A DNA stretch of 64,000 nucleotides from assembly GCA_023078685.1 (NCBI GenBank), contig JALGAS010000009.1:1426001-1490000 (forward strand), in the 5' to 3' direction. The notes beneath the pieces were generated by a model. That model had not been told where the DNA came from and did no database searches. It saw only the letters and a list, made by a program, of their open reading frames with translations. Positions 36,569 through 48,151 of the stretch are shown in pieces. This stretch comes from Neopestalotiopsis rosae. Its lineage: Eukaryota; Ascomycota; Sordariomycetes; Amphisphaeriales; Sporocadaceae. Both the position numbers and the translations under genes were made by a program. Position 1 is the stretch's first letter, and each line of letters starts with the position of its first letter.

Positions 36569-37432
36569 TTAGTCGGCCGCTCTCCTCCAAAAATCACTAT
36601 CATTGTCAATGTCATATTCTTCATGGTCGTCGCTCCAGTAGTTGTGTTCATAGGCATAGTCGTCATCGAAGTCACTAAAACTTCTGCCCCAGTCCGCTTC
36701 CTCCACACATACTGTTGTCCTGATCGTCCATCCATGATATATCATTCTTTTTCTGATATCATTGGGACCGTCCTCATATACCTCGACAATGATCTTCGGC
36801 AAAGATGGGATCGCTCTAAAATGAGTATCGACCAGCTGTAATGCCTCAGAAGCAACCTTATGGTTATCTAGGTTATCGAGCCTAGATTCCATGACATCGG
36901 TGCTTTCTAACGATGTCGTGAGCGTGTTCAAGTTGGTGCAAACGTTCTTGATGCTTTCGAGGATGCTGACGCTACTCTCCTCTAGATTGATATCACCAGG
37001 GTCTAGATAGAGGAAGCTTGGAAATCTCATGACAATATTTCGAATATGGCTTGCATTTTTTAGTCCAATCTTCTGAAGGAACGAGACTGCCTCTTTCCCA
37101 TCGTCGTTAGTGAAATCGAAGTGATTTTGGCCATAGAACAGCGAGCAGGCTTCGTCGTGAATGACTTTGCTCGCGCGGAGCAGCCCTAGTGCGAGCTCTT
37201 GTTGTCGATTGCAAACAACCCAAGTATCAGCCCAAGGATTGACATGCTCCTGATAGACCAAAACTAGCTCATATATCTCGTTTCGCAGCTCGCTGGGGAG
37301 ACTAAGAAAATTGGCTGATGTGTCAGCGATCCCAGGCTATTGGTTCTTCGTCAGCAGAGAAATTTAGTTAGTGCTTCCTGTAACGCGGGTATTGCTTACA
37401 TTGCATCCAGAGAGCGTGACGATATCAGACAT
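36569..37432 (-). CDS. F-box-like fungal protein (266 aa)
   Basis: Exons 37432-37400 and 37336-36569; 63-bp intron with GTAAGC and ATAG; both halves are in phase 0. After splicing the N-terminus carries FLSLPSELRNEIYELVLV, the first helices of the F-box-like domain of a very large fungal family, followed by LRASKVIHDEACSLFYGQN, the second hallmark block. The middle is a weakly conserved helical region, and the C-terminus is acidic with Asp/Tyr-rich runs (FSDFDDDYAYEHNYW). The tiny first exon (11 codons) is supported by the donor and by completion of the domain. Family members probably act as adaptors in ubiquitin ligases, but most are untested. Confidence 0.72.
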
Positions 37433-39090
37433 TTTCAGTGCAATAGTAATTTAATAGTATTGACAGCATCTGTGTCCGCTTTGGTTATCAGACGTTTGTG
37501 GAAGTTTGTGTAGGGTAGGCCATTGACATGGGGTTTCGGCGATCGAGCGTGCCGCGATATTATCTCGCACTACGATTTAGACCCTCAGGATGAAGCCAAC
37601 GAGTAAAGAAATGGCGCTATTTTGAAGTACGTGGTTGGAGGACTTTAAGGTTATTCTAAACACAAGTTTTTCTCTTGGGGTGGGGAAATTGGTGTTTAAA
37701 AGTTAACAGAAAAGAACCCACCACACCCTTTTTCATTCTGGATATCTTAATATTTCTATTGCTTATTCGGACAGCGGAAGATGCTTGAGATGTCGTCACA
37801 CCGTGTTGCCTTTTGGATCGTGCATCGTTAGCGGCTGCTTAGGAACGCAATTCCAAAAAAGGAAAAAGAAAAAAGAAAAAGAGCGACGTGTCGTGTTGAC
37901 AACTAAACCTTATCATCCATCAAAAATATCTCTTTCGTACTATTTCAGATTATCTATCAACTAAGCAAGCTGGAAAATCATAGAGCGGCCGAGTCGTGGC
38001 GAAAAAAAAAAAAAACAAAGGCAAAGTTCTTGAAAATTTAGGTTGGTTGACGTGGCTGCCGTGACACACAACTTCCACGATAGTCCGGATAGTAATGCTA
38101 TCTGGCATTATGGCTTCTAATAACGATCCTCATCAACTGCAGTCTTAAGTGTTGGGGAAATCTTGAGTAGAGATCCTGTATGCCGGCTTGAAGCTTCATC
38201 AAAGAAACTTCCATACACTTCTCGGATAACATTCATTTTACAACGATTACCACCCAGCATCGTGCTGTACGCGAATCTCCTTGCGATTCTGAGGGTTGAA
38301 ATTGCTGTGAAACTTTTGAAACGTTTCGACCGGTGCTATCTATCGTCAATTAGCGTACAAGGCTCCTGCAAGTCAGTACAGTACCTCTATACCGGAGAGC
38401 AAACATAGTAGTTCCCTGATTCCCGAATTTCATAGCCTATTTGATAGCCTAATACGGCCACACAGTTGATCTAGCAAAACGTCCAGGTGATGATGGATCT
38501 TCCATCTGCTGCCGTTGCTCACAATCTTTCTACAGTATGTCTGGGATCTTATGTAAAAAATTCTTCTGGACTACCCTTTTTGCACGATTCATATTTGGAG
38601 GTATGTCTAGTTTCGAGTCAGAATATGGAAAGCGTTCAGATAGGTAACTTATAGAGACGTACATGATGCCGATTCTGGATCTCCTATGGAGGTTGGCTAG
38701 ATCCCGTTTTGGAGCAAGTTGGACACCAACACTTTGTTTTGAAAGGATTCTTGAGCCACTTATGCATGCTGGGTCAACGTAGTCCAGACCTGATTGCAAT
38801 CCCACGACTCGCGCCCAGGATTAAACCATAGGCGCCTAGTTCCACAGGTTCAGATTGGCTTGTGAATACAGTACTCGTAGCCTCTGAAATATTGCATACT
38901 GTACAGTGCTCAAAATGTTGCTACATTCTCATTCTTACCACAGACTCTGCGTATTTTTCTACATTGGTTGGAAAAAGTGCATAGTTTCAACACGAACAGC
39001 TCATCCAACCCAAATCACGTCTCAGCCTGAAACACGTGTTGCCTAATTCTTTAGGATGCCTAGATCGAAATCAGTGATGCTCAAAAGATA
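37433..39090. other. Intergenic, no supported gene
   Basis: AT-rich, with an A13-type run at about 38005-38018. Nothing coding is recognisable. Confidence 0.45.
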
Positions 39091-39372
39091 TTAAATAGTT
39101 CGGTCACTTACAATTCGCTGACAGAGTTGAGAAAAGAACGCCGTTTTGCAATCCTGCTTTGTGAGTGTGCCTATCTTTATTCTCAAACTACCCTTGAATC
39201 GACCGTAGATGACGTCTTTCTCATCCTTTCGCAAAACCACGGAATGCTGCCAATTCATTTCCTCTGCAATACTGTCAACGTAACGGTTCGCTTCTTTGTA
39301 AAGCTGTGCCCGAGTTGCAATGACCGTCTTTGGGTTAGTGCTACCACCTGCTCCTTTTCCCAAGTCGGACAA
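39091..39372 (-). other. Possible exon fragment of unknown gene
   Basis: A minus-strand frame with balanced, charged composition (YKEANRYVDSIAEEMNW, LRKDEKDVIYGRF) ends at a GTAAGT donor (39110). I could not find a matching acceptor that stays open, nor an upstream ATG exon. The overlapping plus-strand frame at 39320-39820 is an alternative reading. Unidentified. Confidence 0.25.
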
Positions 39373-39959
39373 AACAGTCCGAGCCGATCAAGGCTTTGAA
39401 CCAGGGGTTGTTGCATATGCAAGGCATGCTGATGCCATAATTCAGGTCGTACATGAGCAGGCGGCCAGTTATATTGCTGGCTTGAAATCCCATAGCAATG
39501 CGGGTAGTCCAACCAATAGCCTGATGGTGGGCCTCCTTCAACAATCACACCGGTTGTGGAATGTCTTAGATTGGCTTGCATTTGACGTGTCTCCAATGAC
39601 AAAGCAGGATATTGGCTTTGCTACGCATGTCTCAACCTGCAGTAGCTGGCTGAGTACCGCTTTGCTCCAATCACAGTCGAGTACGTGGTCGCCCAACAAC
39701 GAAATGATCCATCTTGCATGTAGAATTGGTCCACAAGCACAACCTAACTTAGAGTTCTCCTTCCAAACGCTCAACCGAGCATCCCGAACACAGCTGAATA
39801 TCGAATATCAAGCGCGATAGCACGTAATACAGCTGTATACCTACATAGCAGAAGGCAATTGTCAATCATCGCGTTAATGATCCGAAATTGATAAAGACGT
39901 CTCTGGATCGTTCCTTCTCCCGAATAACAAAGCATACTCAGCTAAATGCGACAGTATTT

Positions 39960-40640
39960 CCCCGATATGGTCCTGCTGGCAATTTTTCCCAGCTGGCCAT
40001 CTTGGCTTGGCGTCATCACCGCAGTGTTTTTTTGAGCGCGTCTCCACACATTCCTTCCTATCAGTGGTGCATTTCTGTAATATTAAACCCCAGAGGCATC
40101 TTTCGATCTCTGAGATCTCGGGTAAAAGCACTGCCAGCCAAATAATAATTTCTAGATCTAATTAGCAGCTGGCAGAATCGGTGCATCTGGCATTAACTGC
40201 GGAGTCGTTCGGCTAGGCTAAATAAATACCTTTCTGTAGTCTTGCAAATGGTAAGTGTGAAGCGCATATAGTTATAGGCTATATTTTAGGCTAGGATCTG
40301 AAAGGGCTTACGGAAGATGTTTAGATTCCTGGGATCGACCGGGTGCCTATAGCTGGCACTCGAGGCCTATCTGTTTGCTGACTGTAAGTGGCGTTTAGCG
40401 ACTGCTATTATGACAGGAAAAGGACGTGACAGAGCTTATTTATCCTTAGCATTCTGAAATCGACCAAACTAGCAGCTTTGTGAAGGTTCCAGGATTCCAT
40501 TTAACTACTATATATTCAAGTGTGTCCCTGGACCCTCCCTTGCAAAGATATAAGAAATAAAAGAGAAGTTTGACAGATACCGAAGTTGCGGTAATATTAA
40601 CCAAGTCCTGCTGCAGGCGAGTATAACCGTTTATCATTTG
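39960..40640. repeat. 3' flank of the first NLR, duplicated at 44520-45310 (contains R1 copy 2)
   Basis: Blocks shared in order and orientation with 44520-45310 include CAGCTAAATGCGACAGT, CAGTGGTGCATTTCTGT, GGCATCTTTCGAT, AAGTGGCGTTTAGCG, CCCTGGACCCTCCCTTGCAA and AAGAGAAGT. The segment lies immediately 3' of the first NLR, as its partner lies 3' of the second. The remainder up to 40723 is unique. Confidence 0.8.
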
Positions 40641-40723
40641 TGCTTAACAGTCATCTGCCATTCACTCTTATAAATACTTAACCAGGCAGATTGTTTTACA
40701 CTCATTGGTCGGACCAAAGCAGG

Positions 40724-43700
40724 TCACCATATATAAGGCTTCTTCGTGATTGACTCCTGGCCAGGCTCAATGTGTTTTCGCTTGTTGGATTGCCTCTTTA
40801 CTCCATCGTCTGATTCCTTTTGATTACCGTCATTGGCAAAAAGACTTGGCGTTGACCGCTTGAGGCTGATATCGTCATAAGTTTGTTTGGCGGCGTTCAG
40901 CAGCTGCACAATCTCCCGGTATCCTTTAACTGAAGCGGCCTGTAGAGCGTTGCCGTGTCCTCCGCCCTGGGCATTAACGTCGGCCCCTTTGTCGAGTAGC
41001 AGCTGCACAATCTCCTGGTGTCCGTTAAACGAAGCGGCCTGGAGAGCGCTGCCGTGGTGTCCGCCCTGCGTATTGACGTCCGCCCCGTTATCGAGCAGCA
41101 GCTGCACGATTTCCCGGTATCCTCGGAATGAAGCGGCGTAGAGAGCGTTGCCGTATCGTCCGCCCTGCGCATTGACGTCGGCCTCGTTCTCGAGCAGCAT
41201 CCTGCTACAGCGTCCTAGTCCTAGGAGTGAAGCGTAGTATAGAGCCGGTGCTATTTTGCTATTTCCGGGTTCATCCGCCCAAGGACGATCTGGATCGTAT
41301 AGACGACCCCAACTTTCGAGCAGCAAACGATTTAAGAAGAGCTGCTTTGCAAGCTCGAATACACGATCGTTATTTTGCTCGCCTATTACACCATAACTCA
41401 CCCAATATCGTGCTGAATACTGGGCAAAGGGGAAAGCTTGTTTGATCTCTTTGGCTATTTCGACTTTTTGTAATTCCAATAGGTACGTCAAGCAAATTTC
41501 AGCAATTGAGCTTTGGGCAGTCGTCTCTTGCAAATATCGAGCAGTTTGACTATCTAGGCGATCCGAGGTAAGGTAGTCTTTGACGGAGAAATGTGCTAGC
41601 TGGATCTCTGTCACCTTTTGTTCTTCGTCGTATCTACCCTGTCTCGAGCTTGAGACAAGCACGACAAGGCTCGAACAATACCGGGTGATTTCTTCAGGAA
41701 CTGGCAATCTATCCTTAGGATTAAATCGACATCCTTGAGGCACGTTCTCTCCCACATCGACGGCGATCGCATCGGCCGCCTCATCGAGTCGCAGCGGTCG
41801 CTCCGAGTATATCAGGAATTGCAAGATTCGCCTAGTATGGTGTACATGGGCCCGAGGTATATTCGCTAGTATCCGCCCGTACGTCTCGTCAAGTGTTCTC
41901 GGCAGCTCTTGGAGTGCATTCAGCAAAGTTTTCCGTTCTAGGCAGTCTTCCAGAGCGTCAAGCTGACAGGCCACCCAGCGAAACCTATTCGAAATTAGCC
42001 TAGTAATAATAGAGCATAACGACTCAAAGTTGAACGCAAATCTCCTCTTACATTCCATTGGCTTTTTCGAGCAGACTGGTCTCAATTTGATCTTGGATTT
42101 CTTTGTGTCCACGCCACCGACTAAGACCTTCGTGCTTCCGGACTCGAGCCTGTACGTAGTTTTGGATGTCTGCCTTCAGTAAGTCATTTCGAATAGCGAT
42201 TATCTGTTCGTTGCTTGCGTAGCTTCTAATTGCCGACTCGATATCCTGCTCTGGTCGACTCGTTACCAGGAGGTGCATCATGACTTGTACAGAAAGACCT
42301 TTGTTGATACTGCGTAACCAAGCCAGCAATTCGCCTCGTGGCGCGCATTCGTCGAGCGCATCAAGAACAATCCATACTTCTCCAAGGTTGCATATCATTT
42401 CGGTAAAAGCCTTTTGTAAGGAATCAAAGCTCGGCTGCACTTTTCCGTTCTGGTAAGCAGACGAATAGAGAGAGTCGAGATTCTTTCGAGCAAGCTCATT
42501 CTGGTGGTATGCTTGCCAGACAAGCGAACGTAACGTGTTTTCGAACCACTGCTTTCGGTTGTCCGTAAAGTCGAAGTAGAAGTAGAGAAGCGTCTGTGCA
42601 TGACTCCGGCTCTTTTGCAGGTCCTCGATAACAGTAGAGGTCAGGATGGTCTTGCCACATCCAGGGATGCCGTGAAACCAAAGAAATGAGCTGTCTCCCG
42701 TCTTCCACGTTGTGTATGCCTTGCTCTCAAGTAGTCGGCTGCCGGAGCCTGGATGGCGAGCCTTGATGGCTTTATTGAAATTGGAGGAAACGTCAGGTGG
42801 AGCTAGCCATTGCATGATGTCGTCGGTATGTTTGTTTATTTGTGTGGTTTTCATCTGGGAATCGATATCATCAAGCTTAGAATCAACTGTTTCGCAATGA
42901 GTTCGATGTATTAGCCTCTATTTCAGAATATGACGTACTCTTTGGAAGAATATCCGCCAGCCTTCGCTCTGCCTCTATCTTGTTCGGTGCCACTTTGCGC
43001 AGCAGGTCCTTGGCGTAGGCGGCTGCTGCCATAGCTGCATAGCCTTGCCAGACCTTGTTCTTGTGCGTATCCGAGTAATCACAAATCCCGCGGATGACAA
43101 CACACGGGAAATGATTCATCAGTCCAGCAGCTTCCATCTCAAAACACAGGACGTTATTCTCGGCCGAAAGCTTGTCGCGCAGATTCGCATCCTTCATAAG
43201 TTGATTTGCTGAAGCAATGGTTCCATAGTGGATTGTAGGGCTATCTTCTTCGTCGGATCGTTCAGGTCTCTCAACCAAGTGCGCAGCGTCACACATAGCC
43301 GTGCACTCTTGGTCTTTGTCTCCAGCATGCTTATAGGCCGAGCTAAAGAGCCTGTCCGTGCTTGACTCGGGCCTTCTGTACTTTGCGCGTAGACGTGGCT
43401 TCGTCTCGAAAATACGGGCGATTCTCGTATCGATATCATTGCCGTCGCTTTCGTAATCAGCCTCAAGGAGAGGAATCGCCCTCAATAGGCACTGCGGCGA
43501 TTGGTCAAGATGTCCAGTCACCTTGAAGCTCTCGTCTTGGATTATTGTCTTGCCGAAATCATATTGAAGCACGCCCCCGATTCCGGAATCGGGTGAGCTT
43601 ACGACGATATCGCCTCAGCGAATGTCGTGTCTTCGACTTGGTGCACCGCCGCCAATGCCAACCATCAAAGCGAAACGCAGGTTGGGAAAGCTACGCGCCA

Positions 43701-43926
43701 TGTCCCGAGCAACGATAGCAGCACTGACAAGACCGTACTGCCCATGTGGCAAGGCAGCAATAACAGCATTATGCTTGCCGACCTTTCCCAGCACGTATGC
43801 ATTGTCGTCGTTGGCGGGCAGTTGATCTGCTGCGTCGTGTGTTTCGTCGAGAAATTGCTTGGCGGCAACGAGCTCTGTCCCAATGGCACAGATCCATGCG
43901 ACTGTATATATCGTCAGGTCAGACAT
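40724..43926 (-). CDS. NLR 1: PNP-NACHT-ankyrin protein (1027 codons) with an in-frame TGA
   Basis: Exons 43926-42939, 42886-42052 and 41984-40724; introns of 52 bp (GTACGT..CAG) and 67 bp (GTAAGA..ATAG) keep frame. Residues 1-330 form a nucleoside-phosphorylase-like (PNP_UDP) domain with [18 protein letters not shown] and [13 protein letters not shown]. Residues about 360-610 form the NACHT domain: P-loop GIPGCGKT at 402-409 and Walker [11 protein letters not shown] at about 501-510. A winged-helix/helical region containing [16 protein letters not shown] sequence follows, then about three and a half ankyrin repeats (854-970) and a basic tail. This is the classic fungal STAND architecture: an N-terminal enzyme-like effector, a nucleotide-driven switch and a ligand-sensing repeat array. 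A TGA at 43617-43615 (codon 104) interrupts the PNP domain while the same frame stays coding on both sides, so the allele is probably a pseudogene unless read through or a sequence error. Confidence 0.85.
40901..41197 (-). repeat. Three 99-bp ankyrin-coding units
   Basis: Units start at 40901, 41000 and 41099 (each begins CAGCTGCAC), exactly 99 bp = 33 codons apart, and are nearly identical at DNA level. A fourth unit beyond 41198 is strongly diverged. Near-identity of tandem units is the mark of recently expanded or homogenised ligand-binding repeats in fungal NLRs. Confidence 0.9.
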
Positions 43927-45311
43927 GGTCGGTGGGTTTTCGTCGTGAGACGCTGTATCATTTCAAACCGAGACGTCAGTGCTTGAGGGGGAAAAATGTT
44001 TCGGGACGATAGAACTAGAATGTCTCAGCAAATTGCTATCAAAAGCCAGGAACAGATTCCCGCGGTTGTACGTTGAATGCGATGGCAGAATGGGAGAATG
44101 CCTTGACGCCCGAGGCATTCCAGAACCTTGTCAGGCTGTGCGCCCTGGTGGCAATGCTGCAGCTGCATGCTGAGGTCTGCATGGCTCTCGATCACTAAAA
44201 AAGTAGTGAAGATGCGCCGAGCCGAAATATCGGCGAACGAAGTCCGTCCCAGCCCATCATTTGCTCGAGCCTTCGATGGATCGCAGTAATTCGTGCTTCT
44301 GAACTTGAGAAATAGATCTTCTGAGAAGATGCATGCAATCAGAAAATTCCGAGCTACTGCGTCACAATATAGATATTTCTTTGTGCCTTCTGTTTGAGGA
44401 TATTGTGGCAATAGATCGCGATGTCAAAAATGTATTTATAGCGCAGAACACAGCTGCGGAATTGCACGCACAGAACAAAAGTTCTTGACTGATCGTCGAC
44501 TACAAGCCCCGCTCAGCTGAATGCGACAGTGTTTTTCCGCATGTGGTCCTGCTCCCACGTGGTCCCGGCTGGCAATCGTGGCTGTTTCCCCGGCCCATCC
44601 CCGCAGTGTCTTGAGCGCGCCAACACATGTTTGTCTTTTGTTAGTGGTGCATCTTCGTGACATCAAACCCTAGAGACATCTTTCGATATTGCAGACCTCG
44701 AATAAGAGTACCGACAGCCAAATGATGTCTTGGAAGCTTTGCGTCCCAAGTGTCACGAATCGAGTCGTACGCTGAAGGTTTGATCCAGGCGGCTGGAATT
44801 TCTGGGGATCTATCGAAACGATCAGAAGCTGGCAGAGTTGATGCACTTAGCATTCAGTGCTGCCTGTACGTGGCGTTTAGAGCCTAATATCAACAGTGTG
44901 TTACAATACCTTTTGGTAGGTCGAGTAAAGGTTAAAGCTATAGAGTTGCTATATTTACCATTTGACTCCATATGATGAACGAGTCGAATATAGTGTAGTA
45001 TAGCTTGATTTCCCTCTAAGAGGGTCTAATTGCTGGTGCTAAAGCTGTCGCCTGATGACCGTCCACTTACTGCCCATAGGTGGCGTTTAGCGCTCTAGCA
45101 GCAAGAGAACCTTGTAAGGCTGATCCTTAGAAATCAAATTGACAAAACCAACAGCTTTCTTGACGATCCTACTAATGACATTTATTAATTTTATATTCGA
45201 CTCCATCCCTGGACCCTCCTTTGCAAAAATAGGAGAAATAGAAGAGAAGTCTAATAGTATCCGAACCGCGATTACACAAACAAAGTTCTGTTGCCGGTGC
45301 TCACAACCGCA
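43927..45311. repeat. Spacer between the two NLRs; 44520-45310 is the duplicated 3' flank (contains R1 copy 3)
   Basis: The part 44520-45310 matches 39960-40640 in order. The part 43927-44519 is unique, holds the promoter of the first NLR, and has no supported gene; the minus-strand frame at 44025-44411 shows no motif. Confidence 0.7.
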
Positions 45312-48151
45312 TTAGATTTCATGGAGTCCTCCCTCTGAAGCGGCCTGGAGAGCGTTGCCGTAGTCTCCGCCCTGCGCATTGACGTCGGCCCCGTTGTCGA
45401 GCAGCAGCTGCACGCAATTTAATAAACCTTGAAGCGATGCATAGTATAACGCTGGTGCTGTATTCGTAATATTTGGTTCTTCATCCCAGGGATTGTCAGG
45501 GTCATAAAGGTTACACGAGATTCGGAGCAAGTTACGGCTCATCAGAAGCTTTTGCGCAAGCTTGAGCACAGACTTACTAGAACGCTCACCAATGACAGCA
45601 TGGCTGGCCCAGTATTGTGCCGAGAACTGTGAAAAGGGGAATTCGTCCCTAATAGAAGCGATGTTCTCGGTCTGTTTGAGTTCCAAAAGGTACGTTAGGC
45701 AGACTTCCGCAATCAAGCTCCGGGCGGCCGTCTCCTGTAAATTCCGAGCAGTATTACTTGCTAAACTGTTTGAGGTGAGATAGTCTTTAACGGAGAAGTG
45801 TGCCAGTTGGATTTCTTCGATGAATAACTTGTCATTTCTTGAGTCCGTCCTACGGACGAGAACAACAAGACTAGAGCAATATCCGATAATGTCACTAGGA
45901 ACCGGCATCCTATTTTGAGGATTAAAGCGAGGACCACTCTCGGTATTCGCTCCTACGTCGACTGCGATTGCATCAACAGCTTCAGCAAGTTGGAGTGGTC
46001 GTTCCGAGTACGTCAAAAACTGCAAAATGCGGATAGTATGATCGATATATTCTGGGGGGGTATTCCTCAAAATCCGGGCATATGTTTCGTTCAACGTTGT
46101 CGGGAGCGATATTAGCGCTTTTCGCAATGCGATCGGGTCACGGCATTGTCCTAAAGCCGTGAGTTGGCACCAAACCCAACGGAACCTGGAGGTCAGCACA
46201 CCTTCATATATATATTCAAAGGGCTCTTACATTCCATTGGCTTTGCTAACGAGAATGGTCTCCATCTCGTCTTGAATGTCTGGTCTTGTCTTCCATATGT
46301 CAAACTTTTCGTCCTTTCTTATTTGTGCATGAACATAATTGCGTATGTCGGCTTCTGTCAAGTCGTCCTGAATAGGGATTCTTTCGTCCTCATGACTGAA
46401 GCCCTCAATATCATATTTGATATCTCTCTCTGGTCGACTTGTAACCAGTAGATGAACGTTCTGCTCGCCAGTACGTACATCTTTCAGCCAAGAAAGCAGC
46501 TCATCTCGCACAGTGCATTCATCAAGAGCGTCGAGAACAACCCATACCTCCCCAGATTCTTGAACCATTTTTGCGAAAGTTTCTTGCAGCCGGTCGATGC
46601 GAGGTTGGTCTCGACCACTATCACAAGAAGTATACAGTGCGTTCAGGTCTTTTCGGGCACTTTCGTTTTTGTGGTAAAGCTGCCACACAAGCGAGCGGAT
46701 GGTGTTTTCGAACTGCTGTTTCTGGGTATCGGTAAAGTCGAAATAGAAATACAGAAGGGTCGCAGAGTGATCGGGACTAGCTCGGAGATCCTCAATTGCG
46801 GTAGATGTGAGTACCGTTTTGCCGCAGCCGGGAATGCCATATAGCCAGAGAAAGGAATTCGGTTGGATTTTCCAGCGTTGATAGGCCTCGCCTTGGATGA
46901 GACGCTGGCCAGAACCCGGGTGGCGGGTCTGAAGAGCCTTGTTCAAATTAATGGACACGTCTGGCGCTCCGAGCCACCTCGTGATAGCGTCACCATGTTT
47001 TCCTATGCATAGATTCAACCCTGGATTGAACGTTATTCACATTGGAAGATATCTTCTCCAGATTCTCATTCACTGATTAGCCATTAGCGCACTTGTTACA
47101 AGCGTAGAGAAGCTACTTAAAATCACTCGCCTTGAGCTAATGCGTCCTTCACCGTTTTCTCTTGATCGACCTCCTGTGGCTGAACGTAGCCCAGAAGCTC
47201 TTTCGCAAATGCTGCCGCAGCAGCAGCAGCATGTTCCTGCCACGCCTTGTTTTTGTGTGAGTCGGCGTAGTCACAAATCCCTCGAATCACAATACACGGG
47301 AAGTTGTCCATCAGTCCTGCAGCCTCCATCTCGACACAAAGGACCTTCTTGTCCATGTCTTTCGACAACTGATCCCTGACGCTGGCATCTTTGATCACCT
47401 GGTTGCCCGATGCGATCAGCCCGTAGTGCACGCGCATGTCCCGTGTCTTCCTTTTCACTATCTGGGCCTTATCGCAGTGCTGGCAGTCCTCTTCAGTGTC
47501 ATCCTCTGATCCATTCTCCCCTTCCTCTAAGGCATCTTGATCCTGCTTCTCTACATGGCCATAGCTTGCTTTGAACAGGACGTCTTGTAGGGAATCCGAT
47601 CGCAGGTACTTCTTGGCCAGCCGTGGATATCGAACTTGCAGCTCCTCCAAATACTGCGAGATCTTACTCCCCTCTAGCTCGTGGTCGGTTTTCAGCTTCG
47701 CTAAAGCGGTCCGAAGCGAGGTAGGTGGGTTATTTAGCGCGCCTGTCCGTCGAAACTTCCCCCCCTGCTCTGCTTTACCCATATCCCACTGGACGACTCC
47801 AGGATGCTGGTCGCCAGGCACGCTCACGACCACATCTCCAAGTCGAACTTTTGATGGAATCCCGCCTCCAATTCCGACCAACAGCCCGAATCTAATTGCC
47901 GGAAAAGCGTGAACCATGTGGCTTGCAACAACCGCAGCTGGGTTCGTCCCTATCTTGCCCTCAGGTAGACACGCAATGACGATATTATGGCCACCGATCG
48001 AGCCGAAAGTGTAGGTGTTGGGATCCTTCGTAGGCTTAGGGAGATTCTGGTGGCGCTCGTCAAGCATCGCTATTGCGGCCGTCTGCTCTTTAGACAATGC
48101 GCAGATCCATCCGATTGTGTAGGCATTGTGAGTGCGCGCGTGCGTCGCCAT
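45312..48151 (-). CDS. NLR 2: PNP-NACHT protein with truncated ankyrin array (about 888 aa)
   Basis: Best model: 48151-47131, 47002-46231 and 46185-45312. The last intron is clean (45 bp, GTAAGA, CTGAC, CCAG). The first requires a GC donor (AAG|GCGAGT); the 128-bp version keeps frame. The PNP domain shows [19 protein letters not shown] and IRGICDYADSHKN, with a Glu/Asp-rich insert before KAQIVKRK. The NACHT P-loop is GIPGCGKT and Walker B is [10 protein letters not shown]. The C-terminal helical region parallels NLR 1 closely ([25 protein letters not shown]). The ankyrin array stops after one unit and a fragment (ASEGGLHEI, then TAA), and the sequence beyond is already the 3' flank shared with NLR 1, so the rest of the array and the tail were deleted. 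Tandem paralogue of NLR 1. Confidence 0.82.

Noticed and set aside
39320..39820. 166-codon plus-strand frame
   Set aside because: Overlaps a more protein-like minus-strand segment and shows no domain; strand could not be decided.
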